7,134 nucleotides of DNA, taken from NCBI GenBank assembly GCA_041674465.1, contig JBAYVV010000194.1, forward strand, positions 1 through 7,134, in the 5' to 3' direction. Every line of letters starts with the position of its first letter. The first letter of the stretch is position 1. Shown here piece by piece: positions 6,906 to 7,134 of the stretch. The position numbers were made by a program, and so were the translations under genes. The stretch is from JACRAR01 sp041674465. Its GTDB lineage: Bacteria > Pseudomonadota > Gammaproteobacteria > Burkholderiales > Rhodocyclaceae. Below the pieces are notes generated by a model. The model did no database searches, had not been told where the DNA came from, and saw nothing but the letters and a program-made list of their open reading frames with translations.

Positions 6906-7134
6906 TCAAACCCGGTCCGCCGCACTCCGAGCATGCCTGATGCAAATGATCGCCTTTACCAGATGGCTTGCTTCGTGCCTGATTTTCGTCAGATGGAACT
7001 CGGTTTCCTCAACCATGTCCGCCTCCCAATCCTGGGCCAAGGCTTTCAGCTTTGACAATGTGTATCCGTAGGCTCCTTTAGGCCTGGTGACATGCGTCCG
7101 TATGGATTTCCGGTCGCCATTGGCTTTGGATCCA
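6906..7134 (-). CDS. C-terminal part of an unrecognised protein, open at right edge
   Basis: A minus-strand frame of 76 codons ends at TGA (6906-6908) and runs off the right edge, so the start is not visible. The visible part reads GSKANGDRKSIRTHVTRPKG, then a charged, probably helical segment (YTLSKLKALAQDWEADMVEE) followed by FHLTKIRHEASHLVKAI. I recognise no family. Residue usage looks protein-like, but an open stretch of this length can arise by chance. It converges on the DUF262-HEPN operon. Confidence 0.4.
   Translation of the reverse strand, partial: GSKANGDRKSIRTHVTRPKGAYGYTLSKLKALAQDWEADMVEETEFHLTKIRHEASHLVKAIICIRHARSAADRV

Noticed and set aside
6715..6945. 76-codon minus-strand open frame rich in Gly, Ala and Cys
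   Set aside because: No ribosome binding site or family feature, and it overlaps the frame entering from the right edge in a different phase.
7128..7133. GGATCC (BamHI) almost at the right end, hinting at a cloned-fragment boundary
   Set aside because: Another GGATCC lies inside the intact MDR gene near 2091 and the left end has no site, so this alone does not show a cloning junction.

Overview
The window looks like bacterial DNA, most plausibly from a Pseudomonadota member with a moderate to high GC genome. This rests on gene types, compact spacing and Shine-Dalgarno sites; there is no rRNA or marker gene, so the taxon is a guess. It appears to join catabolic DNA (left, about 1-3500) to accessory, lower-GC DNA (right, about 3500-6500), followed by a poorly coding right end.

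Left part, all on the minus strand: the last ~143 codons of an acyl-CoA dehydrogenase (3070-3501), an intact zinc-type MDR alcohol dehydrogenase/quinone oxidoreductase (1797-2825), and one long open frame (1655 to beyond base 1). That frame runs from a crotonase-family enoyl-CoA isomerase-like protein straight into a thiolase lacking its first ~50 residues. These are beta-oxidation-type functions (dehydrogenation, double-bond shift, thiolysis), but two of the three acyl-CoA genes are broken or fused.

Right part: a minus-strand gene for a nucleotide-cyclase-like protein (3468-3947) is cut at its 3' end, and its last nine codons are read out of frame from the acyl-CoA dehydrogenase remnant. After a 547-base gap with no supported gene, a tight plus-strand pair follows: a DUF262 (ParB/sulfiredoxin-like fold) protein (4495-5562) and a HEPN-type protein with an R-x4-H motif (5565-6488), 2 bases apart. 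The pair resembles a two-component defence or toxin-like module and is the best candidate for an uncharacterised system here.

Right end: 6489-6905 has no convincing gene but holds a cluster of short inverted repeats (6673-6722). A minus-strand reading frame of unknown family enters from the right edge (6906-7134).

The main structural message is two separate gene-to-gene junctions (near 962 and near 3490-3500), each joining a 3'-truncated gene to a 5'-truncated one. They are either real deletion/insertion scars or assembly chimeras; the sequence alone cannot decide.
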